64,000 nucleotides of DNA from Mesodorylaimus sp. YZB2_4 (taxonomy: Eukaryota > Nematoda > Enoplea > Dorylaimida > Dorylaimidae), in the NCBI GenBank assembly GCA_030248295.1, contig JASANH010001446.1, positions 806,001 to 870,000 of the forward strand, read 5' to 3'. The notes under the pieces are model-generated. The model was not told where the DNA came from. It did not search any database and saw only the letters and a list, made by a program, of their open reading frames with translations. Made by a program: the position numbers and the translations under genes. How positions within the stretch are numbered: the stretch's first letter is position 1; the number at the start of each line of letters is the position of its first letter. Below are positions 25,667 to 38,088 of the stretch, piece by piece.

Positions 25667-28600
25667 ATGGATAATACGAATAACAGCAGTTTCTTAAATG
25701 AGTCGGATTTACGTTTATCGACATCATTATGTCAGTGGGCTGGATTCGAAGTGGATTGTGGAACTGAACATACGGAGACATCCCAAGATCACTCAACGGT
25801 AAGTAAATAAACACGGGAGTCTAGCTGCCAGCAAAATGGACGGCAAAGATGCCAAAATGATGCCTAATGCTATTTATCCAGGCGGCTTATGGTGGCAGTG
25901 TTGTTGGGTGGGAGTGCTTTTACGAGGAAGGGGACGATGGTTGGGGTGGGGCGATAAAGTCCGTCACCGGGGTGTCAGTGTAATGGATGTTTCGGTGATA
26001 CGACAAGTTAAAGTGGGATTTTATGTAACTGGCTTTGTACTTTTTAGGATGCGGTTATGATTAGCGAGAAGACAAAAATTGACGATAGGGCATCAGAGAA
26101 GCCAGTTTCTCCCAAAAACGCTGGAGAAAAGGCGGTGGAGATGTTGAACGTGGTACGGGAGTTTCTTTTGGAGAAAACTAGTCAATTCTACAACGATATT
26201 ATTGATGCGCAAGGTGAAAAATTGGAAAGGACGGTAAGAGGTTTTCGAGTTAATGGACTAATGTGAGTTTTGTGTAGCCGTAGATAGTAATCACATTTTT
26301 GTTTGAATTCGTAGGGTTTTTCGATGGACCGTTTGCGACAACGCTACGAAACATTGCGGCGACAGACTGCGAGTGTCGTGGATCGTTTCCGTACGACAGG
26401 AATAGAAGAAGAATTGAACAATCGTCTTAAATCGATCGATGCCGCGTTGCGCCAGTTGTCTATTATGAAATCACCAGCAACAGTGACACTGTCCTTGTCT
26501 TCGTCGGACAGTGGGCGGAGCTCGACTGACGAACTTGGATGTAAGTAATTGGCGGTGGCTTGGATCTTTCACTGAAAATACACATAGTTCTTGTTTTAGT
26601 CTCGAGTGCCAGTCCTTTGCATCATTGGCGCCAGTGGATCGAATCTATTGAAGCAAAAATGAGTCGCTTACGTCAGCGAGTCGATTGGCGCGATAGAGAA
26701 GAGCTCGAAAAGCGTTTAAAGTCGCAACAGGTACGGGGTTGTCAGCAAGTATGGGCAAGGTCGGCGTGGTTGGGGGGGGGAGGGGGGCAGGAGAGATGGC
26801 TGAGATGAATGCTGGCCGCGCAGCAGCCAAGGCGCTGCTACGCGCAGGGGGTGGGGTGCCCGCCGGAAGCGAAACTTTTAGAAACTACTGCTTTATAATG
26901 CGCCTTTTACGCATTTTCCTGTTATGGGAGGTATGCTTCAACATTTTATATCCTTCAGTATTTCCTTGACTTGAACACCCTTCTTAGAAGTGTTTGATTG
27001 TGAGAATGGAAATCAACGCATTGGTTCTTTGACTTGCTTATGGAGAAGAAAAAAGCGGAACTAGCCCAGGCCAGGCTAGGCTAGCTTTCCTGTGCAATGA
27101 CGACGGCAAGCCTGATCTGATTGCGTGTGAGACAGGTTAGACCAGGTTTGGTTTGGGTCGGGTCGAGTCGAATGAGTGATTTGTATGACTGTTTAAATAC
27201 AGTACTGTAGGCTGGCTGGACAATCGGCGAAGGCTTGGTCCAGCCCAGATACAGTTTGATCGCTTTTGCTTCCTTCCTTTTCTTTCATCCTGCTGGACCT
27301 GGGGGGGAGGGGGGGGGGAGAGAGAGGAGGGTAGAGAGAGGAAGGGTTTCAATGTCCTGGCCGGTCCAACGGGGGGTTTCCCCCCCCCCCCCCCCCCCCT
27401 TGCCCATGCTTGGTTGTCAGAGTTTTTGGCGCAGCTGTATGTGTAATAATAGGGTGCACTCGACGCACGTAAAGCTCAATAAAACTTCGTTTGTGTCATT
27501 TTATGATTTAGGCTCTGCAAAGTCGAATCGAACACGAAGGAGGTCATTGGGTGGCATTAGTACAAAAATACATTGATACTTTGCCGTCATCACATCGGCG
27601 GCAGATAGTGTCGGCATCGATTGAACGTCGTTGGCATGGACTCTGGATTAAATCTCTCGAGTGGCAATGTCGTTTGGAACGTCAAATACGGGCTTTGTTC
27701 CAGGTGAGCGTGAGGGTGATTTTACATTCATGAGCAGGATTGACAGATTTGTCGTTTAAGGGTGTCATGGATTCGAATAAGGAGGATGGCGATATGGGAG
27801 AGCCAGTGGCTAAACGACGTCGGCTAAGCGAAGAGCAGCCCGCTGTTGATGACGAAGACGATGAGGACCGCGATACTTTCGAACAAACGTCCGCCGTGGT
27901 GGCCGTCGATGATTTATGTTCAGATGACTTGTGCAGCGCCACGTCTGATACGATTCCGTTTTCTGAGAACGAATACGAACCGTTGACGCCTCGATCAGCT
28001 GTGACCAGCCATCATGAAGAAGAACCGAACAGTGCCCGAGATGGTGGATATTCGAGTGGAAGTTCAGCAGTTGTGGCCAGATTCGAAGTTGAGGATGAAA
28101 AGAAACAACTCGACGTCAATGACAAGCCGCGGGCTGTATCGAATGCTAGCAGTCCATGCTTGGAGCGACGCACCAGGATCGAGAACTCGCCCATCAAGAA
28201 TTTTTACCAGATGACGCCAACTACACCCGACGATCCGACTCCGACTGAGGGTTCTACCCACCGATTCAACAAGCCGATTCCCAGTCGTCTGTCCGATGAC
28301 GCACTGTACGTCTATACGCAACCGTTCGTCGTTCAGCCGCCTGAATTAACGGATAGTTTATTGGTGAACGTGGGGGACACGATGTCGGAAAGTTTAGACA
28401 CGAGCAACAACGAAAACGTTGATGATCTCGAAGAAATTTTAAATTTATTTCGGCAGGGCCAAGAACGGGATGCGTTCGAAGAGGAATTAGAAGAAGTGTT
28501 GTTACGTAGACAAGGCACCGTTTGGGTGCCGTTATTGCACGACGACGAGGCTGAAGATGAGCGGAGAGAACAAACCACGCCAACTGTGATCGTGGACACG

Positions 28601-31382
28601 CCACCAAACACGCCGTCTTTGCTGCCTCCGACTTTGAAATTGCCTCGAATTTCTTCTTCCGGGTCTTTGAAACGGCGTCGACGCGATGAAATTCGAAGAC
28701 CTGTTTCCTATTCGTCTACATCGCAGTGCAATATGGAATCGGCAAATGTGGATGCAAAGGAAAGGTTTTCGGAGTCGGCCGCTGTCGATGCCAGATGTGA
28801 TGGCGATCTATCGTCTTCGTGGCCACCAGTGGCGCCTTCTCCTGTGGTCGAAGGCAGTCCCGCTGAAGAAGTCTCGTTGCTCAATAATTCACGTTCCGGC
28901 AGGAAGAAGTTGCGCGCGTGTCGACTGCGCCGTAGTTGGTCTTACGGAATGCAGTTGGGAGACGGCGATGATTCGATCCATCGTCGATTTGCTGCCGCTT
29001 TGTTGGAGAATAGTCGTCATTCGGAAATAAACTTTCCGTCCAGGCCCAACACTGCTGTCTCGAATGTAGAAGATGAGAACCGGGGATCCGGCGACAGTGC
29101 TCCATGCGGAAGCAGTAATCACTCGGTTGGAGAAGGAAGTTGCGTCATGACTGGTGGCGGGGAGACAATGGCAGAGCAGGAAGCTGACGGTGAAGAAGTG
29201 GTCATACCTGGAGTGCTGAGTCGACCTGTTTGGGAATGGGATGATTACAAGGTGAGCATGAAGTTTCTTGGTTCGTCGTCATGATTCAGTCATAATTTGA
29301 TTTTAGCCGCCGAAACACAATGAGAATGGCCCAGCTGATCAGCTGTTGATGGACGATAGTTTGCTCACAGAATTCGGTGATGATTACTGCGCATATCTGA
29401 ACCAGTCGCCGTGTCCTCGCACCCCCGACTTGGTGTCTGCCGATGGATCCAGTGTGGTTTTTCCATTGTCGTTACCGACCCGTTTGGTAGGCTACTTGTT
29501 ACATTTCGTTTGGCGCTTGCTGTAGTTGCGGGCTCCTTTTAGCCTCCGATTGGTTCGTACGATTCAGAGACGGAGGAAAGTTTCTACGTCGTCCGCGAAT
29601 CCTTGCAGGAGTTGAGGTCGACTCATCACGCATTGAAAGAATGTCAAACGAGTGGTGCAGTGTCGGTAGGTGGAAAAGACTACATCGACTTCTTGTCTGC
29701 CTGCGAGCACAATATTAATCGTTTGGAAATATTGTTGGGAAATGAAGTGCCGGTGATGAAAAGCGGATCAAAGGAGATTAACTCGTCTGTTGCAAGTAAG
29801 TGTTAAAACCGATGGAGGCGATCTTTTTCTTGTCTCTCGAGCGTGCTGCCCTTTTTCAGATTTGCTGCAAGATTGGCGTGACCTCGCTTTATTGCTCACA
29901 CGACGTATGCTAGAATCACCGCCTCCAGCAAAAGTCGATGGACGGTCTCGGTCGAGCGAAGAAGAAGAACACTTCGTGCATACTCTGCAAAACGAATTAC
30001 GAAGGTTGACAGTGTCTTTACAAAATATTATGGCTCAGGGTGTCATTCGATCGTCAGCAATGGGTCTTCTGAATAAAGGAAATTCTTATCGATCATTGGC
30101 AGAGACGCAGGAAATTCTGGACTTGTTGAAAGTAAGTTGTTGTATGGATAGACTGGGAATGAAGTGGCTTGCTGACTCATGTTTTCTTTGTAGGCCGTCA
30201 GGCGGAGTCTTACTGCCGAGAGGATACGCTTGGATTGTATTCTCCAAGAATACGATACTTCCATAAGTTTGCTGTCTGGTCGTTGTGAAATGATCAGCCA
30301 GGAAGTCGCTCAGCTAAGATTATGCTTCGAGGAAGCTTATCAGAGGTAACGCGCTCGTGTAGTAGCGCGGATGACAAGATTTTACATGTGGCTTTGGTTT
30401 TAGTTGCGATAGTCAGTTACGCGGACTAGAAGCATTGCGTCAACAATGGCTGCAATGGCAACAAACGGAAGAACTGTGTCGCCACGTCATGTCGAAAATT
30501 ACTTCTCAGATTGGCCAGTTTGAAATCCAGGTAATCACGAGCATTGTGGTCCATTACTTCTTACTAAAAATTTTCACATTTTTAGACCCTGCAATCTGAT
30601 TTGGCGTATTTGGAAGAGCGAGTAACGCGTGTCGAGATTGCTTTCTCCAAACTTTTTGCTTTTCTGCCATCTGAATCTGCTTCGTCAACTACAGGAGCGT
30701 CGATCGATGAATCCACTCTAAACGAACTCAGAGAACGGACGGAGTCATTGCGTCGCGACATGGATGCTCTGAATAAGAAACTGATCGATGGTGGATCGGT
30801 CGATGAGACATCGATGGCAGTAAATAAAGTAACTAGACGGAAAAGAAGCCATAACGCCACAGTGGATGATGGACGGGACGACAGCGAAAGGTATGTGTTT
30901 TGGGTGGGGAGGTATTGTAGGGAGACTGCAAATGAGAACTAATCGCATCTTTGAGCTTAGAATCTACCAAATTCAGAGTATCCACCGGGCTTTCTTACAC
31001 ATGACCGTCACGAAAGTAGGTTCGATCGTCAGATGCAAAGGCATTTGCTGTTTTTTTGGCTTGCTTGTTTTAAAGTATGTTCAAATGTGCAAGAATTATT
31101 AAAATTTTGAACGAAGCGATAAATATAGAGTTACTGTAGATATGAGAAAGCAATGAAAAGTCTTATGTTTTTAGAAAAAACACCACCGAGGCAAATAAAC
31201 GCAAACGTGGGACATCATTGCGTCGTTTGCTTTTTCGATATTGGCCTATCCAGGTGTGCCTGTGCGTTCTCGTATGTTTGAACGTGTTTTTCTTCTATCC
31301 ATCGTGCTGCGATAAGATGAACAACTACTTTTGGAGTTTGGGATCCAAACTTGAATATTCGAATGGCCCGCCACCAACCTGA
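25667..31382 (+). CDS. KASH-domain (nesprin-like) protein, paralogue 2, complete
   Basis: Thirteen exons: 25667-25798, 26048-26233, 26315-26540, 26600-26730, 27512-27703, 27761-29251, 29307-29486, 29543-29795, 29860-30131, 30194-30345, 30404-30530, 30586-30890, 31175-31382. All introns are GT-AG, phases agree, and the product is about 1284 residues. An in-frame TAA about 20 bases upstream of the ATG supports the start. Helical spectrin-like segments (about 45-285) precede a 497-codon acidic, Ser-rich exon with basic KRRRLSEE and KRRRR patches. Helical exons follow, then a KASH domain: RYWPIQ, a transmembrane helix, Cys-Cys and terminal GPPPT. Expected role: outer-nuclear-membrane adaptor bound by SUN proteins. 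No calponin-homology domain is present, so it is not a giant actin-binding nesprin isoform. Intron 4 carries a MITE insertion. Confidence 0.9.
26746..27411 (+). mobile_element. MULE-type MITE in intron 4 of KASH gene 2
   Basis: The ends are CAAGTATGGGCAAGG (26746-26760) and its near-perfect inverse CCTTGCCCATGCTTG (27397-27411). A perfect 9-bp duplication, GGTTGTCAG, flanks it at 26737-26745 and 27412-27420. A 9-bp duplication is typical of Mutator-like elements. It is 666 bp, non-coding, with G and C tracts just inside the ends. A related copy lies inverted at 57299-57908. It is inserted between a normal donor (26731) and acceptor, so splicing is probably intact. Confidence 0.85.
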
Positions 31383-31799
31383 ACATTGCGTCTCTTATAC
31401 GACATGACACTTGTAGATCAGAAACCAATGTATCAGTTAATGAGTGGTGTATTCAGAATAATTCCTCGATGTCAGTTTCTATTGCAGGTTTGTACATGAC
31501 ATTAATTTGGTGCCCAAGTATTGTGTGTCTAGTAGTACGCATGGTTCATGCGAATTGGAGTCGAGTGCTTGCTTGTCTATTGAAAATCGTTTATAGAACT
31601 TTCAGGTCTTTTGGTACACGTGCGAGTGTTGGGTGTTTATGTGACTACCATGTTTATTACGTAATACAAAGTATACAGAATTTGTGGGCTCCATGATGTG
31701 CACGAGGAATATGCGTCCATGCGATGCGGGTGCGATGATGCCAGTCTGCGCATCTACTTCGTGACAGTGTTCTGGACCAGAAACTGGGTTCCTCAGATC

Positions 31800-32640
31800 G
31801 CTTGCTGAAAGGAAAGATGGCCGCGTTTCAAGTGAAGCATAGGAAAGTATTTCCTTCCACATTATTCTCATTGCATTCATCCTCAACCTCCAGATGGAGT
31901 GCTATCAGCCAGTGCGGGATTAGGTCTCGCCTACTGCTGCCCTGCCTTCTTTTCATGGGCATTGTTTGAAGTGTGTAAAGTGGGTTCATTGTCGAAAAAA
32001 GGAGCGGGAAGTTTGAAATGGGTGACCCTGAATGTTGTATTCACGCATTCGTCGCCATGGGGTGATAATACTCAAATCTTTTGTCCGCTAATTTTCCTCA
32101 AGGTACCCAGTTAAAAGTCTTATGTGGATGTACTTTTGATAAGGACACGTTTTCTACCGAATAAATCCAAATCTGTTGTCGCGTTGGCCATAAATGTATT
32201 CACTGATTCAGTTCCACTAAGATGCATTCGATCTTGATAAAATTTGATCTTCACATCCGCTGTACCTAGCACTCACTTAAGAACACTTTGAATTTTGTCA
32301 GAATCGGATGATTATCGAGAAGTAAAGTCAAATGCAAAAAGAGGAGTATCACTGTTATTTATGCAACTATACAGTTTTCTTCGATGAAACTGAGAAGACC
32401 TGTGCAACTTTTTACGCTCTTTCATTTGCGCCTATCGCCACTTGAATATGATGCATATTTATCGAGAAAATTGATGATTTGTCTGACAAGGATACTGTAT
32501 TTATGGCACTTTACACCACCCTCTCTGTCTGGATAGCAAACACACTCTCAGCAGGGTCTTGTCATACCGACTGGTTCACGAATGCCAGAGTGATTTCTTG
32601 CTTAAAACGTGTATTTCCTGCTAACCTTCATGGAATAATA
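31800..32640 (+). repeat. Dispersed repeat R1, copy d
   Basis: It is the best match to inverted copy b and to copy c, sharing GTGCTATCAGCCAGTGCGGG and the later AT-rich blocks in the same order. It starts about 400 bp after the stop codon of KASH gene 2. Boundaries are approximate. Confidence 0.7.
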
Positions 32641-32689
32641 AAAATATGCACAATATGCCAAATCAGTGGCACAGGCAAAATGACATAAT

Positions 32690-33840
32690 GCAATGCAATG
32701 CGATGCGTGCACATAGACTGTTATGCAATGTTGCTGTTTTCAAACTCGGTTTCTAGTTTTGCATATGCTATGAGCAACTGGTGGTATGACAGTGATGATA
32801 TGATTATGAGTGTACAGTACTGGTAAATTCGTGCAAGAATAAATGTGACAAAAAAGAAATAGTACATTAGTTATCTCAAAGGTGTCTTGGCGGCAGGTGG
32901 CTAATTCGATGATTGATAGGGTTGATTTGACAAGCGAGCAAGTCAAAGCGGGAAAGCGAAAGCGGATGCCATCACATATCTCGATCAATTGGCTCAGCAT
33001 TGGGTGAAGACGGAAGGAGTATGTGTAGAACTGTTCACACATCATCCTCATTGTCTTCATCCACAAGCGACTGACTATCACTGTATCATCATATTTACCC
33101 GATACTGAATAAGGCCTCGCCGCTGCTCTATTATTGTGGTTTTTTTACCATTTTGTAATGTGGGCTCATTGTCTTAGACGAAGCGGGAAATTTGAAATTT
33201 GTGAGCCTGGCTGTTGTATTCACACATTCCTTGCTATATGGTGATAATATTCAAACATTTTGTCCAATTATTTTCCTCATAAAACTTTTTTACAATTCAT
33301 ATGTGAATGCATTTTTGATAATGGCACATTTATTGCCGAAAAAATCCTAGTTTGTTATCGGGTTGGCCATAAATGTATTCACTGATTCATTTCTACTAAT
33401 ATGCAACCGATCTCGATAAAATTTGATCTGGCTATGCGCTGTGCCCAGCACTCTCTGCAGAACAATTTGAATTTTCTCAGAATAGCCTGATTATCAAAAA
33501 GTAAAGTCAAATACAAAGTAAGCAGTTTCAGTGTTATTTATGCAACTATACAGTTTTCTTCGGTAAAAGTGAAAGCACCCGTGAAACTTTTTACGCTCTT
33601 CCATCTGAGTCTATCGTTACCGGAATACGATACATAATTATCGAGAAAATTAATGATTTGTCACAAGGAATACTGTATTTATGGCACATCACACTGCCCT
33701 CTTTGTCTGTGTACCGTAAGCGCGCTTTCGGCAGGGTTTTGGCATGTCGATTTGGATTTTGCTGGGGTTTGCACGTTCACGAATTCCGGAGTGGCAGAGT
33801 GTGATTTCTTGCATTGATACAGGTATTTCCTGCAAATCTA
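32690..33840 (+). repeat. Dispersed repeat R1, copy e
   Basis: It follows copy d directly in the same orientation. Its left 200 bp is nearly identical to the left end of copy a at 12.85-13.05 kb. The remainder follows the shared core but is more diverged. It ends before a C tract near 33849. Confidence 0.7.
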
Positions 33841-35092
33841 TTTATAGAAGAGCCCCCCCCCCCTAAAAAAGGTTCATAAAATGGACCTGGGCGTAGGTGC
33901 TTAGGATTTGTCATCAGGGTCTTGTCATCCCGATTGTCTGCTCGTTCACCAATGACAATATGTTGCTGTGTCTTATTGTGCATGTCTGTCAGCCTGGCGC
34001 CATCGCCAGTGAACCAGCCGCCAACAAATGGGCCTCGCTGACAATTCCTGCTGGTCTGTACCCGAATCACCCAGCTGTGGTGTGACGACCTCCCCGTGGT
34101 GAGGAATTGGGCTCCTGATCAAAGCAAAGTCACAGAAGAAAGAAGTGCCGAACCAACGACAAGGCAGGTAGACCTGAAGTCAGTAAAACCAGAGGCGCTT
34201 CTTCCACTCCGCAAACTCAGTTCTACAATGCCTTTACTATAGTGCTGGACATACTGTCTTTAGCGTTTCAAGCAATAGGGTTCTCGTCGCAGCTCTGACG
34301 GTGAGGGCCTGTCGATAGTGAAGGCTGGAGGAGGCGAGTTCGGTCTCTTCGCACTGCCTTCTTGCTTCTACTATAACGCAGCGTGTGAGGAGAAGATCAG
34401 ATCTCGATAGTCAGACAGCAAAAATAAACCCTCTTCCAACCCCTTCTCGACCAACAGAAATCGGAAGAACTCGCAATCGCCAGTGTGACATCTAGTGATC
34501 TCGATCATGTCAACCTGCGTGGTGTATCTGAGCTGAATTTGTCATTTTGATGTTGCCCTTCTCCATGCCCGTTTGGGGCCTACGAGAGGGCTTGGTTATG
34601 GGAGCGAGGAGAGGAGAATGCCATTCTCGTAACTTTGCTGGGTGGTGATGATCACGATGCCATATGTCACAGCTCATATTATCTGCAAATCCAAGCAAGG
34701 CAAGATATGATGAATACACCTGCATGAACAAAAAATATCCGTGAGGGTCAAGTCAAAATTTTGACCATGCGAGGAACTGAACGTGCTTCTTTTCTCGACA
34801 GTACACTTCGCTGGATTGAGAAGCGTTCGACCACTCGTAAGCTCAAAGGGGCAGCACCCCCAGGATACTTTTCTGCCTTATTATAAAGATGTGTGACAGG
34901 CATAGGAACAGTGCTTTGGCCATGGGGAAGCTGCTGTGATCTTGTGGGGCCATTGCATAAAACTTACGCCAAGTCAACTTAGCTCAAATTTCCCTCTTAA
35001 AGGAAGGCGGCAGGTGAGTGCTCTCTCCTCGCTCCCCACCTGACCCAAGGCATGGCCGCATTCTAGGTTTCTTCAAGACGCCAACGCCTGTC
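33841..35092. other. Intergenic, no gene recognised
   Basis: It begins with a C-rich tract (around 33849-33862). The rest shows only short frames on both strands and no repeat shared with other parts of the window that I could find. Confidence 0.4.
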
Positions 35093-35841
35093 CGCCGGTG
35101 TCATGACGCAATGTGTCCGCCATCGTAATGTGTCTGGGCGAACAAATTACGATGTCGAAATGTGTCCGGGGTTATCGTAATGTGTCCGACCAAAATAGAC
35201 ATTGTTTCTCCTCCATGACAACACGATTTGCCTTTTCCAAGCTTTTTATTGGTTATGTGTATCTAGTTATGCCACTAGACTGTGGTTACTGTAGCTTGTC
35301 TCGGGTTTCCAAATTCATCCCTGTGTTTGATAAAGATCACACTCATAAATAATCAGCAATCAGGTCAGAACTAATTGATATACGAGTATATGCTTCTGAA
35401 TAACTCATTAGTATCAGTACTAGTTCACACTTTGCTGTAGTAGGTATATACTGCATTCTACCACACTGTACAAAAAAGAAAAAACTTATTCCAGCTCTCT
35501 GGTGTTACAGCATTCTTGTTTTTAAAATGTGTAACAAGCCTTTTGAATGAGGAGCTCGTCAAACGGGGCGATGTATCACAACTTATCAGCACAGATATTC
35601 CATTAGTAAATAAAGTCATTAATAAGTACTCATTCCAGGTTCAGTGCAATTTGGCTATGCCTTTGCTCTTTTATAATTCAACCTTTTCTGTGAGGCTTTT
35701 GGCGTGTCCTTCGTTTGTTTTTCCTAATTTAGCAAGCGGACACATTTCGATGACCCCGGACTTATTACGACAGGGGGTGACCCCGTCGTAATGCGTCCGC
35801 CGGACACATTACGATCCGGACACTTTGACGCGACACCGGCG
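35093..35841. mobile_element. 749-bp non-autonomous TIR element
   Basis: The ends are inverse: CGCCGGTGTC at 35093-35102 and GACACCGGCG at 35832-35841. The similarity continues inward about 100 bp with repeats of CGTAATGTGTCCG and related forms on both sides in inverse orientation. The AT-rich centre codes for nothing recognisable. No target-site duplication was seen, so the superfamily is unknown. Confidence 0.65.
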
Positions 35842-37140
35842 CTATTGGCCGAACGGACGCGGCATCTTCCACAGCAAAAACAAGGCCTTCCTGGTCTGGG
35901 TCAAGAAGACCATCTGTGCATCATCAGCATGCAAGCGGGCGGCGATGTTGGAAAGGTGCTCGACCGTCCGATTCGGGTAAGCCTTCATCGGCTTGCCTCT
36001 TCAACTAACCGTGAACTTTTCGGCCTTGTGAGGGCAATGAAAATCATCGAAAAGCAGGCGCCGTTCTCGCCCAACGATCTTTTCAGATGGCTGTAGTTTT
36101 GATTGACCGAAGTTTTATCCGACCAACTTGGGAACGAGCGTTCGCGCCTCGGTCCACATCAAGATTACCAAAGTGTCTGCCCCTCTAGACTTCAAGAATA
36201 TCTGCGCCGACATGAACTGGGAATCGGAGGTGAGTGCGCCCCGACTGGCTCTTGCTCTGATTATGCCGAAGACTCCTCGTCATGTCCATGGTGAGCACAG
36301 CGAAACTAAAGGCGGTGTGTACAACGCGTCGAGCAAGGCTCGTTTGAGGCTGACCGAGTTCCACGCCGTCAAGATGATACGACGGCGTGAAAAAGCTGAT
36401 CGAAATATAGAGGAGCGGTCGAGGGGAGCAAGCTAGTTATGGGCCAGTGGTCAGTGGTTGTGCTTTTCTAGTTCGAATTTTTGTGCCGAATTTTCGAAAT
36501 CTCCTAAAACACTCGTAGAAATACATAGGGCACGTGTTTCGCAGTGTAAGCTGAATGGCAACGTTCGCGGGAGAGTGGTCTCCAGCGGGTTCTCTGTGCC
36601 GTGTTGCAAAAAAGTCAAGAGAAGTCAACCTGTCTGAAGAAGTTTCAGGGCAGCTCTGGCTAAGGAAGTACGATGACTGACGCTTCATCCTCGGCATATC
36701 CAAGTTGTTCTGACCTGAATCAGACCTGTTCCTTAAACTTATCACTGCACCTTTAGGAAGATCATACTGTACAGGTATGTGTAGTTGTCATTACGAGTTG
36801 CCTTGTTTTGACGACAGCCTGGTCATGCCAGCTTACCCGAGTCGAATGAAAAGCTTAGTGGTTCCTAGTAATGGTCTGGTGGAGGATCTTAGTGAGATAT
36901 GTGCACACCTGAGAATTTTTCCAAGGTTCTTTCAGCCCAGAGTTTGCTTGCTGTCTAGCATGTGCCGTTTTGCATGCGACTGGGATATGTGCATACACTG
37001 TGATAATGGGAACAATAAATGCTTGAGGCTAAACAGAAACCAAATATCAAGGAGGGAAGGAGGAAAGGGTAACAAAATGGGCCTATATGCTTAGCTGGCT
37101 GGTGTCATCATTCTAAGGTGGCCCAGGCTCTACACTTTGA
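35842..37140. other. Intergenic with unassigned open frames
   Basis: Plus-strand frames at 35791-36096 and 36128-36436 are open for about 100 codons each but contain no motif I recognise. They could be a decayed gene interrupted by the element to the left. Nothing can be assigned. Confidence 0.3.
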
Positions 37141-37199
37141 GTTTGCAATGAGTTTGAGTGAACAGGCATCGATAAACTTTGCAAAAGATCGCGGATTGC

Positions 37200-37620
37200 G
37201 AATCGGTAATATCTTGGACGAACTCCAAAATTAAGGCCGCTCTCAATGGGGGCCATTGCCCGAGCATTGTTCTCGATACCAGATGCGCCTGGCAAAGCCT
37301 TCTCAAGTCTTGCTGGCGATAGTATGGACAGGACACACTTTGGCACTGGATAAGAGATATCCGTACATATCCTTGGCAGACTACATGCTGGGCGATTGCG
37401 AAGAAGTATTGGTCGATTGGAGAAACTACTTCTGTGATGTCTGTAAGATGATACGTGTGCGCATCGCATCACCATCGCCATCCTATGCAAAGTCCAAATC
37501 GACCACAGCTTGATGTGAGGCAAACGGCAATAAGAGCGAACACTTAAAGCATCGAAGTTCATACCGGCCACGTCTTTACAATAAGGAGAAAAGTATACTG
37601 GCACTGCTCGTTCTCGCAGC
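37200..37620 (+). mobile_element. Degenerate IS1595/Merlin-like transposase remnant
   Basis: One frame reads LADYMLGDCEEVLVDWRNYFCDVC at about 37371-37442, like the WRN-FRD-C segment of this transposase family. A second frame reads VQIDHSLM, then GKRQ and ER split by stops, at about 37492-37530, like the family's VEIDES...K..RGR catalytic block. Family-like order with a frameshift and stop codons indicates a dead copy. The assignment rests on motif memory only. Confidence 0.45.
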
Positions 37621-37820
37621 TAACGTTGACCGAATGGATCAAGGCTAACTGATTCAAATCCAGAGAAAAAGTACTGAGGAGAAATCGAGCGAGCTTAATT
37701 CCCGTAGTCGTTTTTTATTTTTAACGCATAAGGATGGCCATAATTTTTTGCTTACGCATAGGCGTGTTTTAATCACAACTACTCTTTTTTCCAGTGGCGT
37801 AAGTTCACTCACTACTGGCA

Positions 37821-38088
37821 ATGAGTGAGAAAATCGACAGCTTGGTTAGCCGAAATGGTGTAGAGGCTCGATTAGGTGTGCAACATGGGCAGAAGTCTGG
37901 GGACGAAACTGAAAGAGCTGTGCTGGAGCAGGTGAAGGGCGGTTTCCATTTTCTGTTGCCGACGACCATGTTGAAGGAGCTGGGGCAGTTGGCCTTCACG
38001 ACGCTTGCTAAAAGCCCCTGATCGTCCGACTATGAGCGAGGTGGTCGCTGTCCTCAAGAGCTACAACGCCGGAATGAGCCTGCCTTGA
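37821..38088 (+). pseudogene. Possible protein-kinase C-terminal remnant
   Basis: An open frame runs to AFTTLAKSP and stops. One base shift leads into PDRPTMSEVVAVLKSY, which is strikingly like the end of the catalytic domain in Pelle/IRAK or receptor-like kinases (A-x-C-L-x-x-x-P-x-x-RPTM). Nothing upstream was recognised as the rest of a kinase, so it would be a frameshifted fragment. The evidence is one short motif. Confidence 0.25.

Noticed and set aside
37113..37604. 163-codon - strand open frame
   Set aside because: The + strand carries IS1595-like transposase motifs in this interval; the - frame is a shadow without similarity.
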